Positions 1 to 12,774 are shown, counted from the stretch's first letter. The stretch is 45,820 nucleotides of DNA from Chara braunii (GCA_003427395.1 BFEA01000152.1:1209568-1255387); one strand, 5' to 3'. The notes: a model not told the origin generated them from the sequence alone. A program made the numbers and translations.

Positions 1-1905
<1,905 letters not shown>

Positions 1906-1957
1906 CTATCATTTACAAAGTATATGATTTTCCCACACAAATACAAATCATGTGTCA

Positions 1958-2124
1958 GCTAAACCCAACTCCTTTAGTTTTTAGTATACCATAGTGAGGT
2001 TAATTTAAAATACACATCACCACATATATATTAGGACTGTGTTGGGAATTTTTGGGAGTGTATACGGACTTGTTGATATATATTCGGCAAGAGCCTTCAT
2101 ATATGTCAATTAGTTGGGTTTAGC
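1958..2124. repeat. 13-bp perfect inverted repeat around an AT-rich spacer
   Basis: GCTAAACCCAACT at 1958-1970 is exactly inverted at 2112-2124. The spacer is about 141 bp and non-coding. It could be a small foldback element or chance; no flanking duplication is visible. Confidence 0.35.
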
Positions 2125-2314
2125 ACAAGCAGTCGATACATATCAAAAGTTTAATTTCTACGTTTAAAAATTAAAAAATATCAAAATATTTTTTCTATTG
2201 GTATCTCGGATTGGATGGAAGTGTTGTGATCAATCCGATGTAGGTAGCTTCCAATAATCGCGCTCTTTTATCTCTTGCAACCTCAAGAGAAGTAAGAATG
2301 TCTATTCTGAATTT

Positions 2315-3820
2315 TTAGGCGGTCTGATTTCGACATGCAATCCTCATTTCGTGACAGTTGCACACAACCCACGTAAGGGTAAAGCCTGTGAAACCCGTAT
2401 TGGACAATAAAAAAATGTCAAAACAACATGAGGCTTCATCAGTACATTTAAACAATAAGTTGTTCATGTAACAATTTTCAAAGACCTGCCGAATCACTAT
2501 GTCGTGACTACCGGCAACAGATGAAGTCACAAGCATAATGTTATCAATAAGTCGAGCCGTGAAAAATAAACCCGCTGACTTGCCGATACTGCAAATGAAA
2601 CAGTACTTAGAAAAGACAGACAAGATGAATGCAAAACCCTTGCCCATGGGAATACCTAGTTCATGCTTGAGTAACGCACCAGTTGCGTGAAAGTAGGTGT
2701 GATTCAATTCCAAACATATAAAATCTCGAATTTCTTAGAAATCAAGAAGACGCCAATGATCTCCCCATATTATCTTCCCACAACTTGCACTCTTGCCCCA
2801 TGCATTTACCCGCACAAATTCTTTTTTTTTCGGTGTGAAAATCAACAAGAATCAATAGCACGATAAATATCCGCATGCGGAAGCTTGTTAAACATTTCCT
2901 TTATATCAAAGGAATAAGATGAAATGCTTTGCTTTCTTCCAAGTTGAAGAAATCTCTGATTACCATAATTGGGTCATTCAGCGAGTAAAGACACAAATGA
3001 TAAGTTGAAATGTCAACGTTTCGGGGTGGAGAAGAGCAAACAATTCAACCCTTTTGCCACAACCCGCCCCGTGCGTGTCATGGGCTTATCGAATGATAGG
3101 TAAATAGGTCGGTAACGATCCAAGTCTTTGTACTTCGATAAATGTATGTCGAACCAAATTTTTTACCTGATTTCATCTACATAATTTCTTAAGGCCTGCA
3201 GTCGAGACATCCTCTCAGAGTTCCCACATAGCTTGGCCCTCAGAATAGGGCACGATAGGATAAACTGGATTTGACACAAAAGTGTTAAGCATGGCTTCAT
3301 GGTAAATAAATGGGAACAATATCACTATCTCGTCCGGATTGCGGTCAACGGAATTGCATATTAAGCCATCGAACCTCCTTTTCAACTCAAGTACAGTATT
3401 AAAGGACAAAAAATTATAACAATCATCAATGTGCGAAGAAGAGGAAGCCGCCAAATCATACTTGTTCATAGTAGGTGGGTACCCCTTGCTGTTGATTTTG
3501 TTTACAAAACCCGCGGTCAATTTGTCATGCAGCAAAGGTAGCCGATCATGTACTCGTGCACGTGGTACATTCTTGGAGTTGCAAAGCAACTAGTGAATGT
3601 CATCAAACTCACAAAGTCTAAACAATATGGGACCCTACGAGCATCAGAAAGACATATTTGCACAACAGCAGGTAAACACAATGCGTGTTGAAAGATTATG
3701 GTATCGGAACAAAACCCGTACAAGGGTATCTGCTCGGAGTTTTTCAATGTCCAACGTTGCCCGATCATTTTGCCGAATTGAGGGACTTGATGAGACGAGT
3801 GTTTGCAAAAAGTATATTTA
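2315..3820 (-). pseudogene. Decayed reverse transcriptase of a retroelement
   Basis: On the minus strand the pieces run in order from N- to C-terminus but in different frames and with stops. First comes a pre-RT stretch containing CNSKNVPRARVHDRLPLLHD (about 3530-3590) and VDRNPDEIVILFPFIYHEAM (about 3280-3350). Next is KYKDLDRYRPI (about 3085-3135). Motif A is FDIKEMFNKLPH (2875-2910), with the first catalytic Asp. Motif B is GIPMGK (about 2639-2658). Motif C is ARLIDNIML (2531-2557). After motif C come CYMNN and FDIF, matching the usual downstream RT layout. In motif C the usual second Asp of the YxDD-type site is Asn (IDN), a change expected to kill polymerase activity. The pre-RT (D-R/K-N-x-x-x-x-V-x-x-x-P-x-x-Y) resembles RTs of Penelope-like and related protist or algal elements; family assignment is inference. 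Start and 3' end are not defined. Confidence 0.75.
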
Positions 3821-4439
3821 AACTAACCTATGACTGAGAGACTAAAACTTTTATGAACCTTAGTCTAGACGCTTGTGACGTCCAAGAGTAATTGCAGTAA
3901 TCGAGTGTAACAAGCTTTTTCGCATAAGGCCAAAGAGGCACACAGTCGTGGGAATGCTAAGGCTAGACCTATCCTACATAAAATAAGGGTCACGTGATTC
4001 AGGACCTAAGTAGTTCAAAAGAATGGCCGCATTGGGTTTGTGACCGCGATGTAGGAAACTGTAGAACAAGTAAATTATTCTATGAAGTATTATTATTTTT
4101 AAGGATGTCTGCGAGGTTTTTATTCCACGCGGGTTTAAAAACTTGCCTCAGTGATCTTCTTGAACCACCACTCCCTCCGTCTTCCAAAACTAGAGGGGAC
4201 CGTTAGACCAACTTCCAGAATTGACATCTGACCTACAAGTAGCAGGGACTGCTACAACCTATGAAGGGTCTAAAACCTGCCAGTCCCATACCTGCCCGTA
4301 GATTCAAAATTGCCTCATAGATGAAGCGAGGTCCGTAGATTCGTTATTTGTAACAAGATAAGGAAAGATAAATGATTCATCATGTCGTTTTGTGTTTTAT
4401 GGTGTTTTTTTTTTTAAAACATTCTGCCATCCTCGCATG

Positions 4440-5200
4440 TACAGAAGTGGGCTCTGCTCCACTCACCACCAAATGAGCAAAATAAAAATGAATCTTCCCT
4501 CCAAGGGTCGGATCCGAGTCCCACTGGCAAAGAGGATTGGAATAAGTGGTTGAATTTGAACGTGTTCCGCATAGAGATGCAGAAAAGAAGAACAGTTACA
4601 ATTTTTTTCACATCTCCTCAAACACGTCCAGATTCAAACTCATTTTCCCATCCTCTTTGCCAGTGGGATCTGACCCTAACACGGGAAGATGCACAACCAA
4701 TTGTTGTTTCAGGTTTTTGTGCTGCTTCCAGCAACGGTCGATGCGTTTCACTGCTCGGGTGTCATTTAGAATAGGTCCTGCCTCCACTATTTACCAAATG
4801 TGCAAAATGAGAATGAATTCGCCCTCTAACACAGGGAGATGCACAACCGGTTGTTTTGTTTTTTATTTTTAGTCTTCATGTTTGCTAAGTCATCTCTATT
4901 CGTAGATACCATAAACTATACGACCTACAGAAGTACGTCGTGGTTCCAGTTTTCACCAAATGTGCAAATGAGAATGAATTTTTCGTCTCGCATGAGAAGA
5001 TGCACAACCAATTATTGTTCCAGGCCTCTGTGTTACTTCCACCAATCGTCGGCGCGTTTCAGTGCAGGGGCGTCTTATAAAAGTGGGTCATGGCTCCACC
5101 ACTCACCAAATATGCGAATGAAAATGAATCTTCTCTGAAACATGGAAAAATGCACAACCTTTATTTTCTCCGTTTCGTTTGTGTGTTGCAACCAACCGGT
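4440..5200. repeat. Diverged tandem repeat, about 150-190 bp per unit
   Basis: Three to four copies share 'GATGCACAACCAATTGTTGT' (about 4688, 4845, 4998 and 5150) followed by CTTCCA-CAA-CGTCG and CCAAATGTGCAAAATGAGAA. The units are eroded and contain no intact reading frame. The first unit is split by the foldback element at 4505-4676. Confidence 0.65.
4505..4676. mobile_element. MITE-like foldback element (about 172 bp)
   Basis: The element starts GGGTCGGATCC and ends GGATCTGACCC. The inverted arms extend about 70 bp inward and include CCCACTGGCAAAGAGGAT on the left and its complement on the right, around a spacer of about 30 nt. It interrupts a tandem-repeat unit; the intact sister unit reads CCCTCTAACACAGGG near 4832, so the empty site can be read. 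The flanks are CAA on the left (4502-4504) and TAA on the right (4677-4679), fitting a 3-bp duplication with one later change. TAA-type duplications and GGG-starting ends are typical of Tourist/PIF-Harbinger MITEs; that class is inference. No coding capacity. Confidence 0.65.
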
Positions 5201-5724
5201 ATCAGGCGACGCTTTTAGACAAGGTCAGATAGTTTAATGATGATACTTCAAAACTGTTTTTTTTCTGTTTTTTTCTCGCGCTCTTTTTTTGGGGGCACCA
5301 GCAGTCGCCGACCTCCCCTCAAACGCAGCCCCTGTGGCCAGGGAAACTGAATTTTAGCCGGTGGGGGGAGTGGTGGTTTAACAGGGTCCCCTTTCGTACC
5401 ATAGATGGGCAGATAGTCTTGTGGAACGTGGGTAGGCACAGCCTGTCAGGCCCTAGATGAGTGGGGCCACTGGAGCGAAACCTTTCATATGGAAGAGCAA
5501 CCCCTACTTCAACCAAAGCAGAAGCTAGCCCAGTCGGTAACGAGAATCAAGGTCGGAGCACAACTGAGCTTAACTCATTTGATAGGAGCACCCAGTTAAA
5601 ATTAGTACGGTACGGTCAATTTCAATAGCGCGATCGTTTAGATTGCATGGCCGAAATGGACCGCACGGATTGGTATGAAACGTGCGTAGTGATGATACGC
5701 CTAAATAAAGAAAAAATATATATA
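5200..5724. other. Unassigned non-coding stretch
   Basis: Mixed sequence, T-rich at 5260-5300 and GC-richer at 5300-5560. I see no supported gene, RNA or repeat family here. Confidence 0.4.
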
Positions 5725-5790
5725 TATTGAATCCATATGGATTCGAACTCAGGTCTGCATTTCAACAGCCACGAGCTACATATAGGACAT
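5725..5790 (-). repeat. tRNA-like head (possible SINE fragment)
   Basis: Read on the minus strand, TAGCTCGTGGC resembles a pol III A box, and about 30 nt later GAGTTCGAATCC is a good B box. The acceptor stem does not pair, so this is not a functional tRNA. A perfect 16-bp palindrome, GAATCCATATGGATTC (5729-5744), overlaps the B-box end, and a TA-rich tail follows. It fits a degenerate tRNA-derived SINE head. Confidence 0.4.
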
Positions 5791-6452
5791 GGTGTCGAGG
5801 GCATCGGTCCGGCACCACACCAGGGCAGCGCGGGACCCTCCCGACCTCGTCACGCAGGAGTTGGATTTTAAATCCTTCGTCGTGAATATACATGGAGCTT
5901 TCACAAAGTCGCTCTGGCCGAGTGCGCCAGCCATACCTCTCGCGAGCCCCTACGACAGGATAGGGCCTACGCGAGGTACGACTTACCTCCACCTTACGGG
6001 AGCTGTCACCTCCCTTCGGTGGACGTATCCCCGCCGAGCTACCAGTCCACAGTACGAAAGCTGAGCAGTTGCAATTGCAGAGGTGGACCAACCGAGGGCG
6101 TTTCTCGTTCCCTGTAGCATAGGGGGTACGCGGGGTAGTACGCCTCTATCGAACCCGCACGCGAACCAGCATCTTGGGGGGCTGAGGCCCCAAGCGCGAC
6201 TCGTTGTCGGTCGACTAGGACGTATCCCATTCACCACGCATACACCACACTACGAACACAAAAATAAAACACACACACACACATCAAACAACGCAACAAC
6301 ACTCCTAGTCCCTTCAATAGTCATCCCATAACTTTCCGACGCTGAAATCGGATAGGCGTCGCGCGTGAGACTTAGTATAAAACCGCACGGACGCAGGGCT
6401 AGCTCATATCAACTCGCAAATGCAAGCGTACGCAAGCGGTCGCAATGATGGC
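5791..6452. other. GC-rich non-coding stretch with scattered hairpins
   Basis: No supported gene. Visible structure includes GGATTTTAAATCC (about 5861), the 7-bp hairpin CTTGGGG/CCCCAAG (6173-6179 with 6188-6194) and a CA-rich patch around 6240-6290. Frames are open on both strands only because of base composition. Confidence 0.4.
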
Positions 6453-6715
6453 GTACTATGTAGTACCCATACTCGCGCGACCCTCGTTAATCTCGAGGGT
6501 CGCATTCGACACTCAAGTGTTGGCTGACACGCGCCTTGAGGGTTAATCTCTCGACGCTGGACAACCGCCAAGCGCGGTTGAGCACCACACACCCTTTTTT
6601 GCACTCTGTGCAGAGTGGGTGGTACACAGGTCCATACCCGTGGTGGCAGTCGCCTCTTACTGCCCTGGAGATGAGCCCCACTCCAGGCATGGGCAGAAGT
6701 CAAGGGGTTTGACTT
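6453..6715. other. Chain of seven short hairpins
   Basis: Successive inverted repeats, six of them perfect: GTACTA/TAGTAC (6453-6466); GCGACCCTCG/CGAGGGTCGC, 10 bp with a 7-nt loop (6477-6503); ACACT/AGTGT (6509-6520); CAACCGC/GCGGTTG with a 5-nt loop (6562-6580); CACTCTG/CAGAGTG (6602-6617); TGCC(C)TGGAG/CTCCAGGCA with one bulge (6661-6689), overlapping GGCAGT/ACTGCC (6645-6664); and AAGTCAA/TTGACTT (6697-6715). Seven-bp perfect stems with short loops are expected far less than once in 260 bp. There is no open frame of note. It could be a structured RNA or the terminus of an element. Confidence 0.55.
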
Positions 6716-7224
6716 TGACGGCTGCCACAGACTACAACGTCCAACTATAAACATTAACAAGCAAAATCATCCGATAAATAGATAGATATCCCACCACTTA
6801 TATATATATCAAATAAGATATCGAGACAACAAGAAAAGAAGGGGAAACATAGACCCATCAGGTATGCAGATCGTGCGACACATGGTTCTCATTCTCACTG
6901 CCTCGAAAGTATGGCCCATATACCAAGCTCCAAAATACTAACCTGTATAAAACACAAACACACACAATAGCCATATTGCCATACACAAATGTGGTCCACT
7001 TTACTGTTCCCTGTAACTCACACCACGCCTCACGCACGCAAGCCCCAGTCATGATCAAACTTTCCATAGAATCTCCTAAGTTCTTTATAATGACCATTTA
7101 AAAGAAGTCCGGTTAAAACCCTCAAAGAAGCATATCAAATCTCAGGGCTAAGGCAATCAAGCTGAGGTACAGGTGTAAGCAAAGTTGTGTCGTGAGCCAA
7201 CGAGTCGGCGATCAACCAACCGAC

Positions 7225-7448
7225 CTGTTATCAGTGATAACAGAAAATGATCCTCGTAGGATCCAGCTGAAACTAGTCCAAATCGTGAGTCAAACGATCA
7301 AAAGGACCTGTAACACAAGACAGGTCAACGTCCCGGGCTAAAACCATAAGCCCTTGGAGAATAATCCCCACACCACAATCTCTCTCAGAGCCTCTCCTAA
7401 TAGTTAAGCTAAGTCTACCTCTAAGCCTGCGCCCAAGAAAGGTAGACT
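7225..7448. other. Second hairpin chain
   Basis: Perfect inverted repeats follow one another: CTGTTATCA/TGATAACAG (7225-7243, 1-nt centre), GATCCT/AGGATC (7249-7263), GACCTGT/ACAGGTC (7305-7326), GGGCT/AGCCC (7335-7353) and AGTCTACCT/AGGTAGACT (7412-7420 with 7440-7448). The style matches the 6.45-6.72 kb segment but the sequence differs. The stretch between the two chains (6720-7220) shows nothing I recognise. Confidence 0.5.
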
Positions 7449-8140
7449 CATGGCAGAATCTCCCCCATACAGAATGGATCGCCAAAATTGTCACCTGTCA
7501 AAATATAATCCATCTCCTTTACACTAAGGGAATTTCGACAGCGCTTCCCGTAGGAAAAGTGCCTTCTCAGAATTTATATCAGCTCATATATGAAAAATAG
7601 AAATAATCTCTAACTTTGGAAAGTCAAATTTTGTCTAACTCCCTGAATTAGTAAAAATTTTGGCAGCCCTCCCTTTACAAAGGAAGACTTCCCAGATTTA
7701 TACTAAGTCAGATTCGAACTCAAAAACAAACTGGAGCCCAACTCAGACAAAATTTAACTAACTCTTTAGTTTTGCAGAAATTTCAGCAGCACTCCCTTTA
7801 GCAAGATGCTGTTCCAAAATTTATACAAAGCTAAGTCAAGAATTTGAGAATAACTTTGACTTCTCAAAGTCCAATTTTGTTTAACTTCATGAATTAGTAA
7901 AAAAATGGGCAAGACTCCCTTTAGAAAATGAGGCTTTTCAAATTTTTACTAGGTCAGATATAAAGAAAAGACAAGTTGAACTTTGACAAGTCAAAAATTG
8001 ACTAACTCCTTGGAATTATAGAAATTTTGGCAGCGCTTCCCGTGGAGAAAGTAGCTTGCCAAGATTTATATAAAGCCAAGTACAAAAAATGATCCCAGAA
8101 AATGCAATAATTGACCTAAGTAAAAAAAAGACTATCGCAT
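7448..8140 (+). repeat. Diverged tandem repeat, about 120-125 bp, GGCAGC..CTCCC type
   Basis: A block reading roughly AAATTTTGGCAGCRCTCCCTTTAG, followed by AAATTTATACTAAGTCAG, recurs near 7534, 7660, 7785, 7900 and 8027, with a weaker copy at 7448. TTTTGGCAGAGTCTCCC-like sequence is familiar from non-coding 3' parts of plant LTR retrotransposons, so this may be the 3' untranslated part of such an element. That link is from memory. Confidence 0.6.
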
Positions 8141-8364
8141 AAAATGCAAGAATTGAAACTAACTCCTATCGCTCTAACACATGGAGAGCGACTAAAGCAA
8201 CTACGTATCAAACTGAAACTCAGACCAAGTAGTAACCTCTCTCAGTCACATGTAAATCAAACCACAAAGGTAAGTACTCTCACCATCCCAAGTAAACTTT
8301 GGCAGACAATAGTTCATAGTCTTTCAATGATTTATCCCTTTATACCCAGCTTACATAAGGCGTA

Positions 8365-9290
8365 AAGTCAGGTCACCCAAACTTATGGAATGTGCCTAAC
8401 CCAGCCAAAGAGTATACACAAAACAGAGGGCACAACTACTTCTCTCTTCTTTGGGCATATGACTAGATCATTTTAGTCCCCCTGAACTGTTTAATATATC
8501 CAAGTTTATATACAATTGTCTGCACTTAGTTTTCTAAGGCTGCATATGACTGAACTAACTTAAGTTCAACCTGTCCCAACTTACCACCAGTTTTATTCTT
8601 AATTTTACTCTCTTCAGGTTGTGATAGGCTATAGTTAGACCACCTAAACTTATAGAACAGTCTGATTAGCTTATTCATAGATAGGATAATAATAAAATAT
8701 AGCCAAATTATAACCTTTGGGTTCCAGCATGTGCGGGCTTTGAGTTAGACCACTTGAACTTACAAAACAGTCTAGCTCTCTGCCTGATTCGTTCCTCGCT
8801 GATCCAATCTGTGCGTGGCATTGGGCTAAACCACCTGAACTTACAGAACGATCTGCCCCCTGTCAGGTTCATTCTCTCAGAATAAAAGCAGGAAGAGACT
8901 GAGCTACGTAAACTTATAAAATGGCTTAGACCTCCTCGTTCAAAACCAAATAAACAGGGGAAAACCCAAGTTAAGCAAGGCAACCAAGGCACCTGAACTT
9001 ACAGAATGCACTTGGCCCCTGAAAAGTCAAACACAATTAGTCTTCACAAGTCAGAGAAACCAGACCACCTAACTTATAGAATGGCATGACTCTCCATGCA
9101 ATCCCACAACACTGGGTCTCTCCAAACTTATGGGAACTTCCCAGCCTCCAGAGCAATCAGACCACCCAAACTTATGGAATGGTCTGATGCTCCAAGCAAT
9201 CCAAATTAAACATAGCATTGGGTCTCCCTAAACTTATGGGGACTTCCCAGCCTTGATCGACCCAGTCAAATATGCAATATTGCCTTCCTC
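8365..9290 (+). repeat. Diverged tandem repeat with CCACCTGAACTTA core and built-in hairpin
   Basis: The core AGACCACCTGAACTTACAGAA (many variants) recurs about every 60-110 bp near 8367, 8636, 8745, 8827, 8905, 8983, 9060, 9158 and 9225. The best copy forms a perfect 9-bp stem, ATCAGACCA (9156-9164) with TGGTCTGAT (9180-9188). GGGAACTTCCC, an odd palindrome, sits at about 9132 and recurs in changed form at about 9235. No coding potential. It lies directly before a possible polypurine tract and LTR start. Confidence 0.6.
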
Positions 9291-9407
9291 CCAACCTTTC
9301 CCTAGATGCACTCCCACAATCTGCTTTCAATCACATAATAAAGTTGAAACTGACATTGTACATACATTCCTTTACTTAGTCTGGTTATGTCTTGAAAGTC
9401 AGACTGA

Positions 9408-9745
9408 AAGTCAAAGTAAAGGGGGCATGTAGTATATTCAGTCAAAGTATAAAAAGGAATATAGATAGGGGCTATAGCGGGGTTTATAAAGGGAAAGCAA
9501 CAGTTATCTTTCAGTTCCCTGTCTTCAGAACTCCTCATGAGTTCCGGCAAAGTTCCCGCAATCGGTGGGCAGACTCCCCACAAAGTTTTATTGCGGTCCT
9601 ACGGGTTGCAATCCCGCCTGCCGCCTTCCTCTCGTAACCAGGATTAAACTTAGAGTAAGAAGGGAAGAAGGTAAGGGATTTCAGACTCTCGAGATACAAG
9701 AAGGGGACAACTCAACTCTCAGGAGAGGGCCTTGATACATTCATT
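9408..9745 (+). promoter_or_regulatory. Possible LTR: polypurine tract, TG start, TATA box
   Basis: A purine run, AAAGTAAAGGGGG (about 9413-9425), is followed by CA and then TGTAGTAT (9428). Eighteen bases on is a good TATA box, GTATAAAAAGG (about 9446-9456), with a second TTTATAAAG near 9482. This order (PPT, TG, TATA) is what the start of a plant-type LTR looks like. The end may be near 9740 (GATACA). I find no matching second LTR and no clear primer-binding site, so a solo or broken LTR is the most that can be said. Confidence 0.35.
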
Positions 9746-9859
9746 CGCCTGAGGGCCCCGCAATAATGGTCAAATAGTATCAGCTTGACCAACTTCTGAA
9801 GTCAAACAGCCGAAATCAACCCCCTTACGACCTCCCACATCGCAGCACTAACCCCCTAC

Positions 9860-10255
9860 TTGTCCAGCCTGACCACCTCCCCAAGTCTCAACACTTTCTC
9901 CTCGACCCAATCGCGGCCGCTTAGCAGCCTGAAACAGTCAAAAACAGCCGGCGACAACATACAACGATCAACAGTAGGAAGCAGCTCGCCCACAATCAAC
10001 GGGAGTAGCAGCCTGTTGGTGCACAGTATGCAGCAGCAGATCATGCGGCCAGCAACAGCCAGCACCAATACGCAGCATGATCCACCGGCACAACAGCAAT
10101 TCGCCAACAACAGCATACAACAACGGCGGTCAACAACAATGACAACCGCCAACAACAACCCCAGTCCGCACACAGCAACAGTACGCCGTAGTATGCAGCG
10201 GCCAGCAGCAGCAGTAACAATACTCAACGGTGATACAGTGGCTTTCAAAAGATGA
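9860..10255 (+). CDS. Uncertain Gln/Ser/Thr/Asn-rich open frame
   Basis: A 131-codon frame rich in CAG, CAA and AAC codons gives a low-complexity Q/S/T/N/P protein with no motif I recognise. The opposite strand is open too, so the openness may come from the CAG/CAA bias alone. It lies just downstream of the LTR-like promoter, which would fit the leader of a retroelement or a gag N-terminus, but nothing confirms it. No start context or splice evidence decides the start. Confidence 0.2.
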   Translation: MSSLTTSPSLNTFSSTQSRPLSSLKQSKTAGDNIQRSTVGSSSPTINGSSSLLVHSMQQQIMRPATASTNTQHDPPAQQQFANNSIQQRRSTTMTTANNNPSPHTATVRRSMQRPAAAVTILNGDTVAFKR

Positions 10256-12181
10256 CAGTCCTGATGGGTGAACAAACACCACTCCAGCAGTTCCACATAC
10301 ACATAGAGGGCGCATTGCGAGTGCGCAACAACTCTAGGCTCTGATGTATTTCGAGCAGCCAGAGGTCACCGTCTGTACATATGTGGGAGAAACCCGTTTT
10401 CGAGGTAAGGTTGTTCCCCTCTCTCCTATCAACCCTCCCGCTTGCGTGTGTGCACCCCTCCCCTTCAAGCTCTTTTGACGAACCTGCCCGACACCCACCA
10501 CAAATACATGCCCGGTAAGTTCGTTTTATCAATATCGTGGAGTAGACTGCACACTCCGTCTAAAGCATGGGGGGCACTTGACTAGCAGGTAGGCGCTTCA
10601 TCTTTTGCACTCTTGCGCACTCTACCATGCTCCCCACCCTGTACTTGTCTCAAATGCCCGCACCTCCTTTGATCTGAGGCACGCTGGCTACAACTCAAAA
10701 AACAAAACACGGGTCATGGTCCCAAAACAGCATGTGGCCAATCTGAAATCAGACAGCAGCGCCAGCCAAAGTGTATGTGGATGTCGACTGTGCAGCCCTC
10801 CGCCAGGATCCCATACATGCCCTCCCAGCCAGTGCTCGCATCAGAAACTAAACAGGATGAACTCTCTCCCCTCAAGCTCACGTTATGACACTTGCCACAT
10901 ATGTTAACAACTATGTAGTTTCAGCCAAGCCCCGCACCTGACAATCCCTCTCTCCCGGATCATTACACAGAACCGAGCTAAATCCCACAGGGTCTTCTTT
11001 CCCTGCTGATTCATCCAAGTTCGTTCCCTTGATTCAGCCCTCTCCGCCAGTTCACCGCTTCCTACGTCGAGGTGAGTTCTCTTCCTCTTCTCTCTCGTGC
11101 TCGTGCATTCTGCCCCTCCCGCTCTATCCCTTGCTTATGCCTTTGCTCCTCGGGTGGACAAGAGGAGAATGAGTTTTCTCCAAGAACGAGACCAGATACG
11201 TGTGTTTTTCTGTCTATAGAACGAGTAAAAAAAATCCAAGTGAATCTTCCAGTAGAACATGAAAGCATACATCTGCATTTCCTCCTTTTTCTTTTTGCCT
11301 GACGCAACCCATGAGTGCCAGAGCACCTCAGGCTAAACCGCACCCTTATCACGAAAACTATCCATGCCACAGAACTCGCAATGCCCAAGAACCCCAATTC
11401 CAAGCCTCACTTCGACAAAATCGGTCAAGATGTGACCGAGATTCACCAATTTCTTCCTCTCACTCCTCCACTTTTCGCCATCTCCCACACATACTTTTTC
11501 TTACCGACCTCTATTTCTACTAACCTATCACAAAAACAAAGTTCATATTCTAACTCGTAGCTACAAAAAAACCCCGAAATGAGACTTCCGTCGCTTGATT
11601 TCGTCCAGAAACCAGCGAGATATGTGTTTTTCCGCTCTCCTTCTCCCTCCTTCCCGCCATAGCTTCGCGCATCAGTTTTCTCTACTAACTCTTAACCCTC
11701 TCACTTTCTACCCAAACTAACATCATAAACAGATTCTCTCGGGGTCAAAACCCCGGGATAGTATCTTACCTCTCTCGATTCCTCTAAGGATCGAGAGAGC
11801 TACGTCTCCTTGGCTGCGCCCTACTCGTTCTCTCCACCATCCCTCTTTTCGAATGCACCCTGGCGCCGAACCCAGCCAGATTCATTCCATCATCTTCTCT
11901 CTCATTGCTGCGCCGAGTCTCCAACCCGCTTCTCCCTTCCATTCTGTGAATGCACCCGACACCACCTGCTGTCCAGGTTCAGCTACTCCTTGCTGACCAC
12001 ATCCTCCTCGCTAGTACTTCGCTCTCCCTTCCAGCGCTCCCCTCGTCTCTGCTGCCTTCCGCCTTGCTTCTTTGGCTAGTGATTTTCCCTACAGCAGCGG
12101 ACTCCGTAGTGACCGACAGGCAGTTCAACAGCCCAGTTATTCTGAGGGATACTTTAGAGGGAACCGGCTGCCGGTCTGTTC

Positions 12182-12183
<2 letters not shown>
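10256..12183. other. Unassigned C/T-rich region
   Basis: No gene supported. Splice-donor-like sites (GAG|GTAAGG near 10403, CCG|GTAAGT near 10514, GAG|GTGAGT near 11070) occur, so exons of an unrecognised transcript are possible, but reading frames are short and unconvincing. Confidence 0.3.

Positions 12184-12248
<65 letters not shown>
12184..12248 (-). repeat. 65-base poly(T), i.e. poly(A) on the minus strand
   Basis: An uninterrupted run of 65 T. On the minus strand it lies about 530 nt downstream of a decayed coding region, the position expected for the poly(A) tail of a retroposed sequence. No AATAAA is visible just before it on the minus strand, and no target-site duplication was found. 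Confidence 0.6.
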
Positions 12249-12251
<3 letters not shown>

Positions 12252-12774
12252 GTCTGATGGGCGTTCTACTTAGTAGCTATCACCCCAGCCTGCACCTCAA
12301 CCTCCTCCGGCTTGCTCTACTCAGGCGGAGTTCACCACCGCCTCGGGCCCCCAAAGGGCATACCACACATGGGCAACGGCCACAGTGCTGGTGGCGCTGT
12401 CGCGGCCTCACCGTTCCAGGGCCTGGCGTTCGGTTTTATCGCCTGCGCCTGACCCCGTATAAAGGTTAGAATCAAGGTCATCGGAGTCCCTATTACCCAG
12501 GAGTCCTTTAAGTAGCCTTGAGTGTAACCTATTATGATAAGGAGTGATAAATAACTTGTTATCTCATGCACAAACATTCTCATGCATCATAAATCAAATG
12601 ACGCTGAGAGGACGAAAAGACCAGAAACCAGACTCTGTAAGAGCATGACCAGAGACACGAGACTGAAGAGTTGTACACAAAGAATGGAAGGAAGCAGCCA
12701 TAAAGAAGGGGCTGCAGTCACTGATAAATAATAATAATGTCATAATACATCTCAGTGACTAAAAGATACGAGCC

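Noticed and set aside
5905-5985. tRNA-Leu/Ser-like TGGCCGAGTGCG with a weak GGTACGACTTA B box
   Set aside because: The B box has three mismatches and no acceptor or anticodon stem forms.
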